From: Gloeopeniophorella convolvens
Taxonomy: Eukaryota > Basidiomycota > Agaricomycetes > Russulales
NCBI GenBank assembly: GCA_022496205.1
Contig: WTXD01000062.1
Location: 62,001-126,000, forward strand
Direction: 5' to 3'
DNA length: 64,000 nucleotides
The notes beneath the pieces were generated by a model. It saw only the letters and a program-made list of their open reading frames with translations. It did not search any database and was not told the DNA's origin. Positions within the stretch are counted from its first letter, which is position 1, and every line of letters starts with the position of its first letter. This document shows positions 22,171-34,034 of the stretch, one piece after another. A program made the position numbers and the translations under genes.

Positions 22171-23339
22171 GGAGGGTGCGCCTGAAGGACTCCGAAGACT
22201 AGGCTAGGTGACGGGGGGGGGGGGGGGCTGAGGAACGGAGATGTTGAGCACGTGCTATGAAATGTCGACGAAATACTCACTGTGACCAAAGAGGGCCTGA
22301 GAATGTGAGAAGGGCAAAAAGGAGAGATTATAAGATATGCGAAATGGCGGGCAGTCTATGAGTTCATGGGAGGTGCGCTTGACGTTGGAGGCCAATCCGA
22401 GATGGCGCATCTGAGTGGACAGCTCAACCGGCGAACTCCGAAGGCGCCATTTCTGACACCGCGTTACGAGCCGCGCCTTCTCCATATCTGTAATGCTTGT
22501 CGGGGGTTTCAGGAGCGCGTCCACGCCGTCCGAGCCATCCCGGGCACTTTCCTCTGCGGGTTGATCTTGCGTCGTCACGTTTCCCCGCAAAATTAATGGA
22601 CGCGCTCGCGAACGCGCTGCTCGGCTGCTCTCGGGAGTCTAATCGTCTATTTCTGGGCCTGCGCTTCTCTGCTGGCGGCACCTCGCAAGATTATTTCGGG
22701 CTGCAATCCTCACCTGCGCGCTCACGTTACCACTTGCGCTGCGATGCGCACATGTGCAGAACTATCCTAGTGTCACGTATGACCCCCAGTCGGTACCATA
22801 CAATTCAGCGAACTCGCAGGTAGCCTGGCTTCTGTCCTATGTTTGGCATCGGGTTCTCTGCAGAAGTATTTGGATCGTCGCTCACTGGCCCAGGCGCACA
22901 TCAGGGTGTCCTCAGATTGGAAACGGGATATACCCTGATTAATATCGCAAGACAAAGTGAGAGTCCCCACTCCCCCGCTCTGTTGATTTTGGTCCGGTAG
23001 CGACACTATCCACGAACAGTACCCACAAACGATAGCTACGACACATATGGTTCATCTCTCTAGGATATGGGTGCTAGCTTATAACCAAAATACACACCTG
23101 GGGTAGTATTACGTACTACCAGATCACCCCCACCTCTACACCTTGGTTCCCGAATAGAGTCAGCCATGCCTTGCTTATTTTGTCCGCCGGCAGAGCTCGC
23201 GGTTGCACCAGCAGCTGAGCGTAACAGGCAGTACCGACTTGATCCGAAACTGTTTTACTGGGTCTGCCACGTACATGCACGCTAGAATAGACAATGAGAC
23301 GAACACATGACGCATCACACGCCAACCCAGCACTCACCT
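22171..23339. other. Intergenic region with G15 homopolymer
   Basis: Upstream region of GDT1 and 3' flank of the BTB gene. A run of 15 G lies at 22213-22227. No coding frame is supported. Confidence 0.4.
22213..22227 (+). repeat. G15 homopolymer
   Basis: Fifteen consecutive G (C on the GDT1 sense strand) lie in the GDT1 leader or promoter. Prone to length variation and assembly error. Confidence 0.8.
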
Positions 23340-24507
23340 CTACGCCGGCGCCTGCTGCAGCTGCTCGGCGGGCTCGTCCAGCCCCAGCCACCCATCGAGC
23401 TTATCCCACAACTGCTGCCTCAGCGCCTCCCAGTCCTCGCGCCACGCTGCGACGCACTTCTTGCAGAGACCATCCTCGCGCCACGGCAGCGCGCCCAGCT
23501 CGCTCAGCCCCACAAGCGGGTCGCCCATCCGCTGCGCAAACAGCCCGCTGGCGTGCACGCGCTCCGCCCAGCGCACCTGCACGCGCTCCGCGTCACCCAC
23601 GGCGCACCCACTGCGTGTGCATTCCGCGCCTGTGGGCGCGCGCCCGGCCGCTTCGGCCCACGCGAGCCCGAGCTGCTCGCGCGCGTGCAAGAGGCGCAGC
23701 AGCTCCACGCGCGGAAGCTCCTCGCCGCCGGCGCCCTCGTCGCCATCGACCCGCTGCCCGAATCCCGGCGCGCGCAGCAGCTCGTAGCTCGCGCGCTTCT
23801 GCACGGCGGGCAGCCCGCTCGCGCGCGCGAGCGATAGCGCAAGCCCCGCGTGCGGGAACGCGGCGCCCAGGTCAAGCGCGTCAAGCGCGGCGGGCCACGC
23901 GCGCTCGAGCATGCGCTCGGCCCAGCGGCGCTGTGCGTCAAACGCGAGCGCGCGGGCGGCGCGCAGGACCTGCGCGACGAGCAGGAGCGGCGGGGTCGTG
24001 TCGACGTACTCCCTGCGTCGTGAGTGTCAGAAATCATACGAGTCTGAGAGAAGGAGCCGCGGCGCACAGAGGTTCCTCGATCACGCGAAGCAGCGCCGCA
24101 AAATCGTCTGCGGCGGCCTCGCGCACATGGTACACGGGTACGGGGGGTCCGCCGGGGGTGTGTTCGAGCTCGAGGAACGCGCGCCCGCCGCGCGGGCGGT
24201 CCGAGTCGCGGAAGAGCTCGGCGAAGTGCGACGAATGCCGCGCGAGCGTCGACTGGTGCAGGCGGAACTTGGTACCCTCGAGCTCGACGACGACGGAGCC
24301 GTCGGGGTGCCAGAACGCTGGATGGCGGATCGCGGCCGTGGCCGCTGGGTCGGGAGTCGGCTTGTAACGCTTAGAGGACGAGGGGCCTGCGTGGTATAGA
24401 TCATCAGGCTCGGTGTCGCCGTACGCGCGTTTGTTCTGTGCATATGCGGGATATTGTCCGGCGTTGTTGCCTCCTCTCCCCCTCTTCGACTGAAGAGCGC
24501 GCAGCAT
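23340..24507 (-). CDS. BTB/POZ domain protein
   Basis: Agaricomycete-type BTB protein, usually a protein-protein interaction module; partner unknown. The N-terminal 60 residues are basic and disordered (QSKRGRGGNNAGQYPAYAQN). The BTB fold follows: HPAFWHPDGSVVVELEGTKF, RLHQSTLARHSSHFAELF, then VYHVREAAADDFAALLRVIE. An intron at about 24011-24067 joins EEPL to EYVDTTPPLLLVAQVLRAA, the usual helical continuation. The rest is Ala/Arg-rich helix. It includes CKKCVAAWREDWEALRQQLW and a CTRSGC pair, which may form a small metal site. The long opposite-strand frame over this gene is a GC-rich shadow. Confidence 0.82.
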
Positions 24508-25922
24508 CTGATCAATGTCCGACGGCTCCCCGTAAGCCTCTTGAAGCCACGCACCTTTCCTTGCGGTTGCCAGGCCCCGTTCTCAGATTTGACTACTGCG
24601 CGCGCGCCTCCCTGAGCCGATCCTTGTCTGTTTTTTCTCGTGGTCATCGCGCAGTGGTGGACGGTGGAGGGTCCAAGGAAGAGGTTTCAACCACTTGACA
24701 TCGATAACGGCAGTCGGCGACCCCGGAATATAGGCGCGCGACGCGTGGGTACCGTGCTACGTAAGTTCGCTCGAGGTTTGCAACGCCCATCCATCGCGCA
24801 CTCAGTTGCCTGACAGCGCGCGCGATGGACGGCGTGTTTTGTGGCTCCTTACAGTACCTTTGCCTAGCTGCAAGCCAAATGGGGACCCACCAATGGGTCT
24901 TAGTTAAGTTATATAACATGCCCATGATCAACGATCTGTAATAACATGTGGACCTTTCTCGGGCGCGCAAATACCAATGATCCTTACGGTGCAGCATCGT
25001 CCAATTGCTCCCAAGAACCCATGACGTGCTAAGCCAACCATCATGCGCAGCGCAACGCCTGCCTGAGCGTGCACACAAAGACAACGACCATGGCTACGGA
25101 AGTAGCGTGATAAGTATATACGTAGCCACCTGTGGCCACGCCCGGACGGGTCCATGCTGAGCCTGCCGCCCGCGCGCCCACGCGCCCGCGCCCGAGCGCT
25201 CGGAGGCGCCGCGGGCCCGCGCCCCGCGAGCCGTCCCCGCGGCGACCCTGGCCCAAACCCATGCTGCGCCAGCGCATCGCAGATCAGCAAACCCTAAACG
25301 CACGCGCGGTGCATGCTTACCGACTTCCCCACGGCACGGAGAATCCAAAGATCCGCTGGCGGGGTTGTCCAGCGTGTGAGCCACGGGCGGGGTGCGGCAT
25401 GGCGTGATGGATGACAGGCTCGCTCGTTGTGTACGGACTACTATTGAAATGCTAAGACATGCATGTGGGTACTGTAGCACGGATGTAAATCACACTTGAT
25501 AATGCGTATGGCAGATGGGGTGGGGATGGTGTGTACAGTATTAAGAGCGGGTTGCGGGAATGAAGGGTGGGAGGGGACGTCTGGGGGCGTGCGCTTCCAC
25601 GCAAGCATAACCGGCAGGTTCGTAAAGCGTGGGGAGGGGAACAGATGGAGCATATGGGTCCGAGTCGGGGATGTATCTGGATGTGCGGCGGGCACTGGGC
25701 ATATGATGGAGATTGGGCCGTCCCCATCGCGCAGAAGGCACTGATCGGCTTCCGCATGACGGGAGCACCGTCATGATGTCGCGCTCAAATCTGGGTGCTC
25801 GTACGCTTTGGCCGTGCGCTGTGGCCCGCCAGCCAGGAATGAAGGGTGGGGGATGCATCGACGGTGGGCGGTAAATTACGCCGCCCCAGTTTCACAACGG
25901 ACAAAAAGCGCCCCAGGCAGGT
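24508..25922. other. Long intergenic region with GC-rich patch
   Basis: No protein-like frame was found. 25130-25330 is extremely GC- and CpG-rich. A 15-nt direct repeat GGAATGAAGGGTGGG occurs at 25557-25571 and 25836-25850. Likely the long upstream region of the BTB gene plus the MED19 3' flank. Confidence 0.4.
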
Positions 25923-27396
25923 TCATACGCCCTGCGGGGTGGGCTGTTGCATGGGTGGCAGCGGGTGCATTTCTCGCGCCTGGCCCTGCATGTCCTGATG
26001 CAGGCAGCAGAACAGGTGTCAGCAATGCAAAGTGAAAGCACAACCCCATACGCCAGATGCCAGTGGGATGGAGTTCCGCGTCTGCCGCGAGCCGCGACAG
26101 CCGGGGAAGATTGAGAAGACGTAAAGCAGTGGAGTGACTCCTCCCTGCAGACTCTGCGCGATCGAACGTAAAGGAAAAGAGCGACTCACGACGCGCTGCT
26201 TTTTCAGTGGCCGAGGCCGTGCACCAGGGACACCCGCCTTGGCCGCACTTACTGCTGGCCTTTGTGTTTGCGCTGGCGACGGTGCCGATACGGCATTACC
26301 ATTAGTCAAGGCTGTAGTCGCCCCCGGACCTTGCGTATTCGGCTGACCAACAGCACCATCCTCAAACTCACGCTTGACGCCACGGGGAGCTGGAACGGGC
26401 GTGCTCATGCGCACCGGCTGCGGAGCAGGCTGCGTCGGCGTCGACGCGGCGAAGGGAGTGGACGGCAAGGGTGTGCTTGCGGATAGCGGCCCTGCTGATC
26501 CCTGCGCTTTCGCAAGCTTTTTGAGTTCTTTCTGCAAATGTGAAAAAGGGAACACGTTAATTCAGGGAAACGGGTATGATCCACAACCCCGGAACGCACC
26601 CGCTTCTTCCGGTCTTCGCGTGCTTGCGTGGACTCGGGAACAAGGGCATGGATATTCCACTGTTGCATTAAGAGATAGGTCCTGAGGTAGGAAAGAGCTG
26701 GGACAGACGTACGCCTTTGAGACCCTCTAACGAAACGGTGAACGCGTCGGTCTGTGTCCGGGAATCGAACGGCACTACTGGAATATGCTGCTTTGGAGGA
26801 ATTTGGATCATGGTCGTTAAAAAGTCGTCTTTCTTTACAGAATGTTTGCCTGGGGAGGGTAGATTAGCATAAGAATGGTAGAAAGGTCCGGAGGCCAACG
26901 CACCTGGTATGCCCTTGATGAGGTGTCTATACGTGTTCTTCTTTTTCTTCCCGTCCTTCCCGTCCTCGTCATCCCCGTCGTTTTGCGCGCCCGGCGTTGC
27001 GGCGGAAGCCACGCCGGGAGTGCCGGGATCACGCTCCTTGCCCTTGCCCTTGTCGGACAGGGAAGGGACGGCGGGTGTTGTTGGAGGGTGGTTCGAGGAT
27101 TGGGCATCAAACTCGGGAGCGAGAAGGGGGCGGACAAATTTGTCGTAGGCGGGCAGAAGGTGGAACTTGGAGAGGAGGTCCTGTGTACTCTCGAGGAGGT
27201 GGGGGGGAGCTGGGGGAGCTGTTGAGAAAGACCGAGGGTGGTGAGCTAATTAGGGCACAGCAGAAAGTCAAGTGGCGCGCACCTTGGGGGAGAAGAAAGA
27301 GAGAGGGAAGATGAGGGAGCGATGAGGGTCCTGCGACGGCGTTGAGTGTTGGGTCGTGCAGTGGGGTCGTGTTCGAGATGGCGTCCGCGTCCATTG
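25923..27396 (-). CDS. MED19: Mediator complex subunit 19 (Rox3 family)
   Basis: Nuclear Mediator head/hook subunit. Exon 1 is MDADAISNTTPLHDPTLNAV. A short intron leads to QDLLSKFHLLPAYDKFVRPL, the helical core that aligns with the family. A disordered acidic/Lys stretch (GDDEDGKDGKKKKNTYRHLI) follows, then KGIPGKHSVKKDDFLTTMI, IPPKQHIPVVPFDSRTQTDA, VSLEGLKG joined to WNIHALVPESTQAREDRKKR and KELKKLAKAQ. The Lys-rich C-terminus is ARPRPLKKQRV. I end the gene with DMQGQAREMHPLPP...PTPQGV (25923-25994), reached in phase over a 195-nt intron (25995-26189). Reading on with a 45-nt intron instead ends at 26019 with an unfamiliar tail. Divergent from the MFS gene. Confidence 0.8.
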
Positions 27397-27899
27397 CGGG
27401 CGGGGTGACGAGTGAGCAGGAGACAAGACGACGCCCGGCCAATCCGATCTCAACTCTCCCGCGGCACCAACAACCGCCCATCACGTAAGCACGCCTCTCC
27501 GCCTCCATCGGCCCGACGACCCGCGCCCCTCCCCGCTGCGATGTCGGGACGACCGTCGGGGCTCCTCGCCTTCCCCTCTCTTTCTACCAACTGCGCATTG
27601 CGGCCCACGAGCATCCTCGCTCTATTCAGCTGTCTTCTCCCGCATTTCGAGGCGAGGGTGCCTGGGTGTGGAAAGGCGCCCTGTGACGTCGCGTATGGCG
27701 TAAGCACAGCGCGCGGCTCGCCCGTCGCCCGATGCGGCCTGTCGCGGCCTCTTGCAGATAAGTGACCGGCGGGGAAAGCCACGCTCGACCACTCCGCCCA
27801 CGCGTTCGCCCCCCGGCAGACGCATGCACTCCCCCAGATCTTTCCCCGCACTGCCACTGTTACCTCCCCTCCCACACGTTCTCCCCCTTGATCGCAGCC
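27397..27899. promoter_or_regulatory. Divergent promoter region MED19/MFS transporter
   Basis: About 500 bp between opposing start codons. Pyrimidine-rich tracts lie close to the MFS start, including CCACTGTTACCTCCCCTCCC. No clear TATA box. Confidence 0.4.
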
Positions 27900-30608
27900 A
27901 TGTATAAGAACAACTCTGATACGCAGCAAGATTTCGTCCAGCCGATATCTTTCGACTCCGTCATCTCTGCAGGCGACTTCGCCAACTTCTCTCCTTCCCC
28001 GTCTCGTTCCCATTCCCACATACCCAACTCTCACAACGTCTGGCGCGGTATGCCTCACGATAATACCATAGAAGAACGTCCGCGCTCGTCTGAGACCGCC
28101 CCTCTCCTACCTGGCCGTCCTGCCAAGAAACCGTTCTACCGTCCTAGACCACTATGGTGAGCTTCCTTGCCCGGACTCGGTACACCGTCGCGTTGGTTTG
28201 CTAGTGCTGCTGTTGGGATATTCTCCTCGGTAGTCAGCTTGCCTTCCACACTACGCGCTATGCGTAGTCCTGCTCGTGACTCGCTGCCGTTGGCAGAGCT
28301 TGGCTCCGTTTCACCCACCCCCGTCCGTTGAGGGCGCGACGGACTGTGCGTGTGAGGACTACAGCAGCCATCGTCCATATTGGGACCATTCCTTCTCTTT
28401 CCTGTCATGCTGTTGCTAACGTTTGCGCTCGCCAGGATTGTCCCATTTGCAATGTTAGCCGCACTCGTGGTAAGTGCAGCCGCTGTTGGGGTTCGGTCTC
28501 CCTTGACAGCTCTGTCTGCAGCGCGGAATGACTCTTGCACCGCGTGTCGAAGTCTACACTCAGCTCTCCTGTAACGCAGTACATCGACACAGCACTACAA
28601 CCACACCTCTGGCAGCATCCTTCCTCTTCATGTTTCATCCTCATCTATTCTTACCTCTGAGCACACCTCCCTATCTCCTATCCCTGTCCACTTCCCACAA
28701 TTCTCGAATTCTCCGGAAGAAGATGATACCGAGGACCCGCGGCAGCTCCCGTCACACGAGTGCCTCACGGACCCAGCTGTACAAGCTGCTGCTGCCCGTC
28801 TACAGACTATTATGATCACCCTTATGGGCGCACTGAGTGCATGCACTACGGCGTGGTGGGGTCATTTTGGACAGAAGCACGGACGAACGAAGGTTCTTGC
28901 CGTTTCCACATTCGGCCTCTTCCTCACGTATGTCTCATCCCCTTACTTACACCTTCCTGTCCCACTTTCTCACATTCATTCACAGCGACCTCACATTCAT
29001 TCTTGTGTCGACGCCTTCTTCGCCGCTCTCTCATCACGGCCACAAGTTGCTTCTACTTGCACCCATCGCGGAAGGTGCTCTCGGCGGCTACGCCACGCTT
29101 CAAGCTGCTATCTCGGCCTATATCTCCGACTGCACCTCCGATGGCTCGCGTGCGCACATCTTCTCGCGCTTTGCAGGCGTGTCCTACACAGGGCTTGCGC
29201 TTGGCCCTACGCTCGGCGCCTTTCTCATCAGACACCCTCTTCTCCAGGCTCAGTCTACCTCCCCACAACATCGTGGCACACAGAGTGTGACCACCGTGTT
29301 TTGGGCAGCGATCGCCTGCAGTTTAGTCAACTTCCTCCTTGCTGCCCTCGTGATCCCCGAATCCATGGACAAGGCGAGACAGCGTGTGGCGCAGAAAGGA
29401 CGCTCCTCTACTCCTGTGGTGCAAAAGAAGCCCAACTTAAAGAAGCGACTACTTGGGCCGCTCGCAATATTCGCGCCGCGGAAGCGCATTCTGAACGGAC
29501 GCACGCAGAAAGACTGGAGCATGTCGTGGCTCGCCGTTTCGACATTTTCACTCTTGCTCGGCAGTGTGCGTGATCTCGGCACCATTTCTCGAGGATGACG
29601 GCTCATGTGCATTCTTCCGCAGGGCATTTTCCAGATTAAGTACCTGTATGCGGAGCACACCTTCGGGTGGGGTGCGGAGCAGGTGCGCGCGATCCTGCAG
29701 GCTTCTGCAGAGAATAAAGCTAATTCTGTCACAGCTAAGCTATTACATTAGTTTCGTTGGCGGTGTACGCGCGCTCAACACGCTCTTGCTCATGCCTTGT
29801 GAGTACTTGCAAAGGTTACACTTAGCATGCTGCTAACCTACCTCCTAAGTCATCATTGCTACATTCAAGCCTGCTCCTCCACCGTCTGCATCTTCTACTC
29901 CCGCCTCACCCTCGAGCCCGCCACCTGCAATGCTGGCACGCTCCATTTCGTTCGACCTTCTGGTCGCTCGGGGCTCGTTCATCCTCGACATCATCTCGCA
30001 CTCTCTCGTCGCAATGCACCTCTCTTCCTCTGCGCTCGCATTCACTGGTGCCACTTCCCTCGCCTCCCTCTCGAGCGGGGCACTTCCTGCCATCCACAGC
30101 CTCGCGATCTGCATCCTACAGCGCTCGCGGCAGGGGAGCACAGAGCTTGGTGCGCTCTTTGGTGGGCTGAGCATGCTCACCGCGCTCGGACAGACCATTC
30201 TCGGGGTGCGTCTCTTCCTCGCCTCCTCTGCCCTTTCTCACTGACCGACCGCATACACGCACACAGCCCCTGATGTTCGGTATCGTCTACTCGAATACCG
30301 TTGCGCGGTTCCCCGAGGCAATCTTTGCCCTCGCCGGCGCGCTAGTATTCATCGCGCTCCTCGCGACGTTCCTTGTGCGCGCGGAGCCCCCGCGCGGCAG
30401 GAAGGGCAAGGCGCCGGCGAGTGCTGTGCCGTACCGCCGCGAGCCCCTGCCCGAGCGCGAGCGCGGGCGCTCGCGCATCGTGAAGCACGTCGGCGACCGT
30501 GCGCGCATCGCGCCGCCCATAAGCGCGAGCACGAGCGAGAGCTCTGCATCGACGTCTGATGCGTCGGGCTCAGGCGCGGGCTCGAGCTCCGCCAGCGACG
30601 CGGTATAA
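27900..30608 (+). CDS. Major facilitator superfamily transporter
   Basis: Predicted 12-helix membrane transporter; substrate unknown. The cytosolic N-tail is Ser/His-rich (SPSPSRSHSHIPNSH) and ends in PAKKPFYRPRPLW. A 279-nt intron (about 28158-28436) joins to IVPFAMLAALV, then RGMTLAPRVEVYTQLSC. The MFS loop 2-3 motif appears as WWGHFGQKHGRTKVL. Later segments are EGALGGYATLQAAISAYISD, FSRFAGVSYTGLALGPTLGA, WAAIACSLVNFLLAALVIPE, WLAVSTFSLLLGS, IFQIKYLYAEHTFGWG, GALFGGLSMLTALGQTILGP and FALAGALVFIALLATFLVRA. The C-tail is Arg/Ser-rich and disordered. About seven introns are needed and no frame defect was seen. Confidence 0.85.
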
Positions 30609-31454
30609 ACACTGCGCGCCCAATTCACTGCGCTAATAACCTCCGGATCTGGATAATGGATGGATACATGTGGATTTCTGTGCGAATATACTCGTGGAGG
30701 CGCTAGAAGGGACGGACTATTTATTTCTGCATCGCATCGCATTGGCATCGCCCACCTCATCTTTTCGCTTTCCATCACGCTCTTTGCATTGCAGGCTGTC
30801 GGTTATCTATTTACTTGTGTGGTAATGGGGTGCTGTGGTGGAGGCGTGCACCAGACCCGTGTGTAACGTATCTGATATTTTGCTGTAGAGTAGTATAGTT
30901 GTTGAGCCAGTACATTCATTCACTCGTTTATTTGGCTACGTAGTATGCATTCATCATCTTTACATAGAATGGCATCTCGTTGGAGTCGACTGTTGGGTTG
31001 CGGGCTGGAAGCTGGACTGGGTCGCGGGACCGGGAGTAGCCTAAGCAGGAGCGGCGCTGCGCGCTCAGAAGCGGTCTCCGCTCGAATACCTTGTCCGTCC
31101 CTTGCGTCTGGCTTGCACTCTCTTCAGGTCCCATGCATGGCTTGTCAAATATTCGTGAGATAACCCATGGCCACGCAGAGTTAGTGTTGGGGGGGAACCT
31201 TCTCCAGCGGAGTCGTGGTTCCACGCGCCGCCCCAGTGATTGGTCAGGTCAGGATGGCGTTTGTCGCTCTAGCGCCCGGCTGCAGCCGGCTGCAGACTCC
31301 TTCGCTCACAGGATTGTTCGGCGGGAACGCCCCATCGACGAAGCTCCCCCCTGCCGTCATGGTACTTCCTTGTCACCGGTCTGCTTCAACAGAAACAAGA
31401 CTAGCAACTGAACCGAACTTGGTGCGGCGCGCGCAGCCGTGGAACTTGGCAGTT
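30609..31454. other. Intergenic region before the P450 array
   Basis: MFS 3' flank and the upstream region of P450 copy 1. It shows no clear similarity to the duplicated promoters of copies 2-4 beyond the TATA position. No gene was seen. Confidence 0.35.
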
Positions 31455-31462
31455 CTATATAG
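31455..31462 (+). promoter_or_regulatory. TATA box, P450 copy 1
   Basis: CTATATAG lies about 55 bp before the start codon of copy 1, matching the spacing in the other three copies. Confidence 0.55.
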
Positions 31463-31509
31463 GTCGATCCAGTGCTCGAATATCTCCTCGCTTGGTGGTG
31501 ACCTCCGCG

Positions 31510-33606
31510 ATGAATAATCTTACTCGATTCGACCTCCTCATTGCCGTTGTAATGTTCTCTACGACGTTGGTGCTGTTCACTCTCCGCGTTCGTCGACGTC
31601 GGTTGCCATATCCTCCTGGGCCGAAACGCCTCCCCGTCATCGGCAACCTACTCGACATGCCTTCGCGCGAAGAGTGGGTCGTGTTCAAGAAGTGGTCAGA
31701 TACGTACGGTAAGGATTCACAGTACCAAGCTGCCACTGCGTCAGGTCGGGGTATGGAGTGTACGTATATGCTGATACTATGAGTAGGTTCGGATGTCGTC
31801 CACGCAGATGTTATGGGCACACATACCATAATCCTGAACTCAATGAAGGCGGCAAAAGAACTTCTTGAGAGACGCTCGTCCATATATTCCGATAGGCACG
31901 ATCCAGCACATTGTCAATTAATATAACCTGCTGACCTTGCGCCGCAGACCACCATTTGTCGCTCTGCTCGAGCTGTATGTCTCACAGGTTGATTTGCATC
32001 AGGCGTGCGCTCAGCAGTATGCCTAGGTTCTGCATGCGGTGGGACATCGCGGCACTCCCGTACGGTAAAGAATGGCGCCGCCTGCGCCACGAGTTTCATG
32101 TAAACTTCCACCCCGCTGCTGTGAAGGATTACGAACCTGTCGAATTGCGAGCAGTCCACCGATTTCTTCGTAGTCTGCTCGTCCATCCGGACAAATTCCC
32201 GCAACATCTCAGACAGTGCGTTTTCTTATTTTATTTGTAGAGGGTATTGAATGATGAGGCGGTGAAGCATGACCGGACAGATAATTATGGAGATTGCGTA
32301 CGGGTTTGATATTCTCCCAGAGAACGATCCGTACGTGGTGTCGGCGGAGCGGGTCATACGCACTATAGCGCTTTCCACTACTAAGGAGGCATATCTATTT
32401 GACGCCGTTCCTTGGTGTGAGCGTTCCCTCGGCGCGTTGCATGCTGCAAATGACTTATCGTCATTTTACAGTGAAGCATATGCCGAGCTGGTTCCCTGGG
32501 GCGCGTCTCAAACGCGAGGCTGACAAGTGGCGCCCTCTGGTGATAAGCTCAATAGAGCAGCCTTGGAACGAAGTGAAGGCTGCACTTGTGAGCTGTGCGG
32601 AGGCTTCCTTCTCGCAGAATTTACTAACTGCGTGCTGTAGAGCACTGGCTCAGCTGCTCCTAGCGTCGCTGCCGCCATGATCTCGAAGCTCGACGACGAC
32701 TCAACCCCCGAGGACACCTGGGCCGCTAAGGCCGTTCCAGGGATGATGTATATGTCCGCTGTCGACACGGTGCGCTGCCTATACGCGAACTGCGGAAGGT
32801 TTAATTGAGCTGTTCCGTAGACGGTATCCGCGCTGCTTACGTTCATGATCGCGATGTTGAAACACCCAGAAGTCCAGTGCAAGGCGCAGAGGGAGATAGA
32901 TGAGGTCATCGGCACTTCGCGACTCCCAGACTTCTCTGATCAAGACGCGCTGCCGTATGTGAGTGCGGTCCTAAAGGAGACCTTGCGTTGGCATCCCGTT
33001 ACACCACTTGGTGAGTTTCCAGGCTTATCGATAGTCTCGAACTCTCGCTAAGCGAGCGTGAAGCCACACCGCATCGCGTTGTACAGAATGATACATATGA
33101 TGGACATTTCATCCCTGCTGGTTCAGTTGTCATAGGAAATGTCTGGTGCGCTTTTCCATGCCCATTTGGCGTCGACTCGTTGGTGTCGTCTCAACGAGGT
33201 TTTCAGGGGTATTCTTCACGACCCCGTAGCTTTTCCAGAGCCTGAACGATTCATCCCCGAACGCTGGCTCGCGCCAGGGGCGCCTGCGTTTCCTGAGATA
33301 GCGTTCGGCTTCGGGCGGCGCGAGTGCCCGGGGCGCTTCATGGCGCGTGCGACCATCTGGGCGACGATTGTGGAGATGCTGGCTGCGTTCGAGATGGCTC
33401 CCGTGGAGAACGGCCTTCTTGAAGAGGAATACTCGTCTGGAGTAGTGTCGTAAGTCTCCTGCATCTCTTCTTACCGTGTGGCGCACGCTCATCCAGATGT
33501 CCGTCACTGGTGCAGCTACGTGAAGCCATTCAAGTGCCATATTCGACCGCGATCGGAGGTAGCTGCGGAACTAGTACGCGGAACTCTGAACGAAATCATC
33601 GAATGA
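31510..33606 (+). CDS. Cytochrome P450, array copy 1 (needs a GC splice donor)
   Basis: Heme monooxygenase of about 500 residues, anchored in the ER by an N-terminal helix ([17 protein letters not shown]), with the proline hinge [20 protein letters not shown]. Landmarks: [19 protein letters not shown] (C-helix WxxxR), [12 protein letters not shown] (I-helix, with A where A-G-x-D-T is usual), [12 protein letters not shown] (ExxR), [12 protein letters not shown] and the heme loop [11 protein letters not shown]. It ends [11 protein letters not shown]. The intron after SIYSDR (31896-31947) begins GC, where the other copies have GT; unspliced, the frame stops at once. A 27-nt exon (31948-31974, PPFVALLEL) follows. 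The start aligns with the inner Met of copies 3 and 4; the outer Met is lost (GTG). Resembles CYP5144-type fungal P450s, from memory only. Confidence 0.85.
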
Positions 33607-33970
33607 GCATCTGAGCGCCGTTGCGTGTCAATCTTATCTGTGCCCGAAAGTTTGAGTATCGGCAGGCACTCGGTGCTACGTGCACTCCCACGAGGTCCCA
33701 TGCCTAGCTCTTTCTGCACCTGCGGCGGGGTCAGAGTCTCGTTTACGTCCACGGGTGGTCGCTGTCGATGAAGCTCTTGCACGTGTGCCTTCTGTGCGTG
33801 CCTCTGGCCGATGGCTCCGACTTTGTCACCTTGAGTGGCAGCTTTGAGCAAACTCCGAATCAGTACCCAGCCCGAAGTCCTTCGCTTATGGAACATATGT
33901 TATAGTAAGAATCTCACTCCTGGAGGAACCCTGTCACATGCCCAATTATGGAAGTCGCTTTCGATATGCC
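33607..33970. other. Intergenic region copies 1-2, shared promoter block
   Basis: The part before copy 2 (about 33740-33895) is recognisably similar to the upstream regions of copies 3 and 4. An example is CAGTACCCAGCCCGAAGTCCTTCG versus GTATCCAGTCCGAAGCCTTCG. Confidence 0.5.
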
Positions 33971-33979
33971 CTCTATAAG
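33971..33979 (+). promoter_or_regulatory. TATA box, P450 copy 2
   Basis: CTCTATAAG lies about 60 bp upstream of the copy 2 start codon and aligns with CCTATATAAG of copies 3 and 4. Confidence 0.6.
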
Positions 33980-34034
33980 AGGTCTGCTCGTATCCGGTGA
34001 GTGGGCATCGCACCACTCAGTGCCGACCTCCGCA

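Noticed and set aside
23294..24367. 357-codon plus-strand frame
   Set aside because: Antisense to the BTB gene; extreme Arg/Ala/Ser composition, no domain.
26755..26780. tRNA B-box-like GTTCGATTCC
   Set aside because: It is the coding sequence of PFDSRT in MED19, and no A box or cloverleaf fits around it.
28380..28440. Hydrophobic segment FLLFPVMLLLTFALARIV as an extra MFS exon
   Set aside because: It cannot be reached in phase from the first exon. The in-phase acceptor is later (CGCTCGCCAG), so this is intron sequence that happens to look membrane-like.
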